Made by a program: the position numbers and the translations under genes. From positions 2,113,138 to 2,177,137 of the forward strand of contig CAADRB010000024.1 in assembly GCA_900708905.1 (NCBI GenBank): 64,000 nucleotides of DNA. The letters run 5' to 3'. The notes under the pieces were generated by a model. It ran no database searches. It was not told where the DNA came from and saw nothing but the letters and a program-made list of their open reading frames with translations. The DNA comes from Hymenolepis diminuta (lineage: Eukaryota; Platyhelminthes; Cestoda; Cyclophyllidea; Hymenolepididae). This document shows, one piece after another, positions 62,401 to 64,000 of this stretch (its first letter is position 1; each line of letters begins with the position of its first letter).

Positions 62401-64000
62401 GTTCGTATTAATTTTTTCGCTTTGTACTTTTGATTCTCAAATAACAATTTCTTATTTTAAATTGAGTGCAGCCAAATACAAAATTTAGCTGAAATTCCAA
62501 TGGGTCGAAAAAGCAGGGATTTTTTAAAATGTCTGTTGAATTTTGCATTTTGTTGGTGAATTGGGAACCGTTTTCACATTGTCTTCGGACAATTCGCTGA
62601 CTCATTAATATGGTTTGTCATCAGGGGCACTGTCAGTTCAATTTACTGAATCTTTCTCTTCCCCCCCCTCTCCCTGCGTTTTGGTCATGAAGAAGTCGGG
62701 AGTTTTATCAGCTGAATGCAAATATTTTATTGTTGTTTTCAGTCAGTTAATTGTGAAATATTGACAAACTCTTGAATTATGCCGTACATAGTTCGAGTTC
62801 GCTATAACAACGGGAACTTGTGTTTTCCTACTTCCTAACTAGCATATTGGCTTGTAATCGTAAAAGTAATCCCATCTCGAAGCTCCCCCTAGGCACTAGG
62901 ATACTTTCTTTAAATTTTGTGTTGTATATTTTTGCTCTGCTCTTAGTTCTCCAGCATAGAGAAAGAAGGGTACATGCTACATGCGTGTTGTATCTAGAAA
63001 TTTCAATTCTGTTCCCGTTAAAGCACGCGTTCGTTGTATGCATATATGTTTTTACATTTCGCTCCCATAAGTATATCAGAAACGCCATTCCAGAGGTGGA
63101 AGAAAGGCTCCCAAGTTCATAACTCAATTTATTAAATCAAGGAAAATACCTGAGGAGACACTTTTTACTATTGGTGAATTGATTTAGGAGTTTGAATGGT
63201 CGATATCGCCTTGGGAGCATGTTTGGCCAAGTCGTGCATTCTTCTACCGCTTATTTATTGGAACATTTTACTAGAAATTCCCACTGCAAGCCACAAAATG
63301 TGGGATGGCTAAAGTTTCATCTCGTTATCGTTAAACTATGTATGCCCTCATAGGTGTAAGGTTGTGTTTCAAGGGTCTGTTTGTCCCCATCGTTCATTTA
63401 CTTTTAGACAGTGGTTTTTTTTAAGTTGAAGCTTGTAAAATTGGGTTATCAAATCGCGTATATATTGCTGAAATGTCCAACCCGTAATTGCTTGTCTGGC
63501 TCTCCTGCCCATCTATCACAGGTGTCTGAAAGTGGTTAGTGGTCAGACAAATCGTGTCTGATGAGTTCAAATCCTGAGGAAATTTGCTCTAGAAGCTGGA
63601 AATTTCCCTATACTAATTTTTGCGCTTATCAATAATTGCAACGTTCTTCTTCAAAAAAGAGGTAAATGAGCCGTTAATCACTGAATAGGCTTTTAGCAAT
63701 AATTTAATAAATTCTATTACATTATACACAATAGCTTGAGTGTTTCCTAGATGGTGCCCCTGGAGAAATAACATTAGGTGCACTTATGATCTGAATATTT
63801 CATCAGTACTTTTTTATTAAATGTAAAAAAATACATTGAATCACATGAGTATACTTCTTTAATTATACATTTTTTGGTTAACACCGGTCCCTATTTGAGG
63901 TATCTCACAGGATTTATTGGTATTCACTAATTTATTAATGTTGCTTGCGAATGATGCTAAAAATCATTTCCACTTTTCGTCATAGGGAAATGGGAAATAG
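62401..64000. other. MRTF intron or 3' region, no exon seen
   Basis: AT-rich, with a C run near 62662. The overlapping frames at 62820-63127 on both strands show no motif. The next MRTF exon is probably beyond the window. Confidence 0.4.

Noticed and set aside
62820..63127. About 100-codon frames on both strands
   Set aside because: They overlap each other completely and show no motif or splice sites; chance frames are likely.
1..64000. CRISPR arrays, bacterial operons or ribosome binding sites
   Set aside because: The window is eukaryotic with spliced genes; no regularly spaced identical repeats were seen.

Overview
The window is AT-rich eukaryotic genomic DNA with three N gaps (1312-1994, 18373-19105, 45769-46579). 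Spliced genes carry GT-AG introns from about 33 bp to more than 6 kb. The best gene matches are animal (ISCU, an SLC6 transporter, a myocardin-related transcription factor). Short introns, low GC, many solo-LTR-like insertions and a Ty3/gypsy integrase relic suggest a flatworm, probably a hymenolepidid-like cestode. That placement is inference; no rRNA or mitochondrial marker is present.

Layout. At 26-2700 lies ISCU, the mitochondrial Fe-S scaffold, complete in three exons with a sequence gap in its second intron. From 2.7 to 11.6 kb there is repeat-rich DNA: a dead gypsy integrase (5.1-5.6 kb), two copies of a 370-bp LTR-like repeat and a diverged tandem duplication. A complete four-exon gene for a 133-residue protein I do not recognise lies at 11691-13947. 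From 14 to 26.8 kb the DNA is mostly noncoding, with a gap-spanning element bounded by GGATCAAGG...CCTTGATCC termini, more solo-LTR-like repeats, and two candidate spliced genes around 19.8-21.4 kb with no ATG-initiated ORF of useful size.

From 26876 to 42691 is a complete 13-exon, 635-residue SLC6 sodium/chloride symporter of the GABA/taurine/creatine type, with one GC-AG intron. From 42.7 to 54.5 kb there is intergenic DNA with a second copy of the gap-spanning element, in opposite orientation, and an inverted pair of another solo-LTR-like repeat. From 54520 to the end of the window is the 5' part of a myocardin-related transcription factor (RPEL repeats, Q/P-rich region) with a run of 33-44 nt introns followed by a 6.3-kb intron.

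The confident genes are all on the + strand and are functionally unrelated: Fe-S cluster assembly, solute uptake and actin-controlled transcription. I see no operon or pathway cluster. The most unusual structures are the two gap-spanning elements, whose ends carry a 45-bp near-perfect palindrome on one side and a direct repeat of the same motif on the other.
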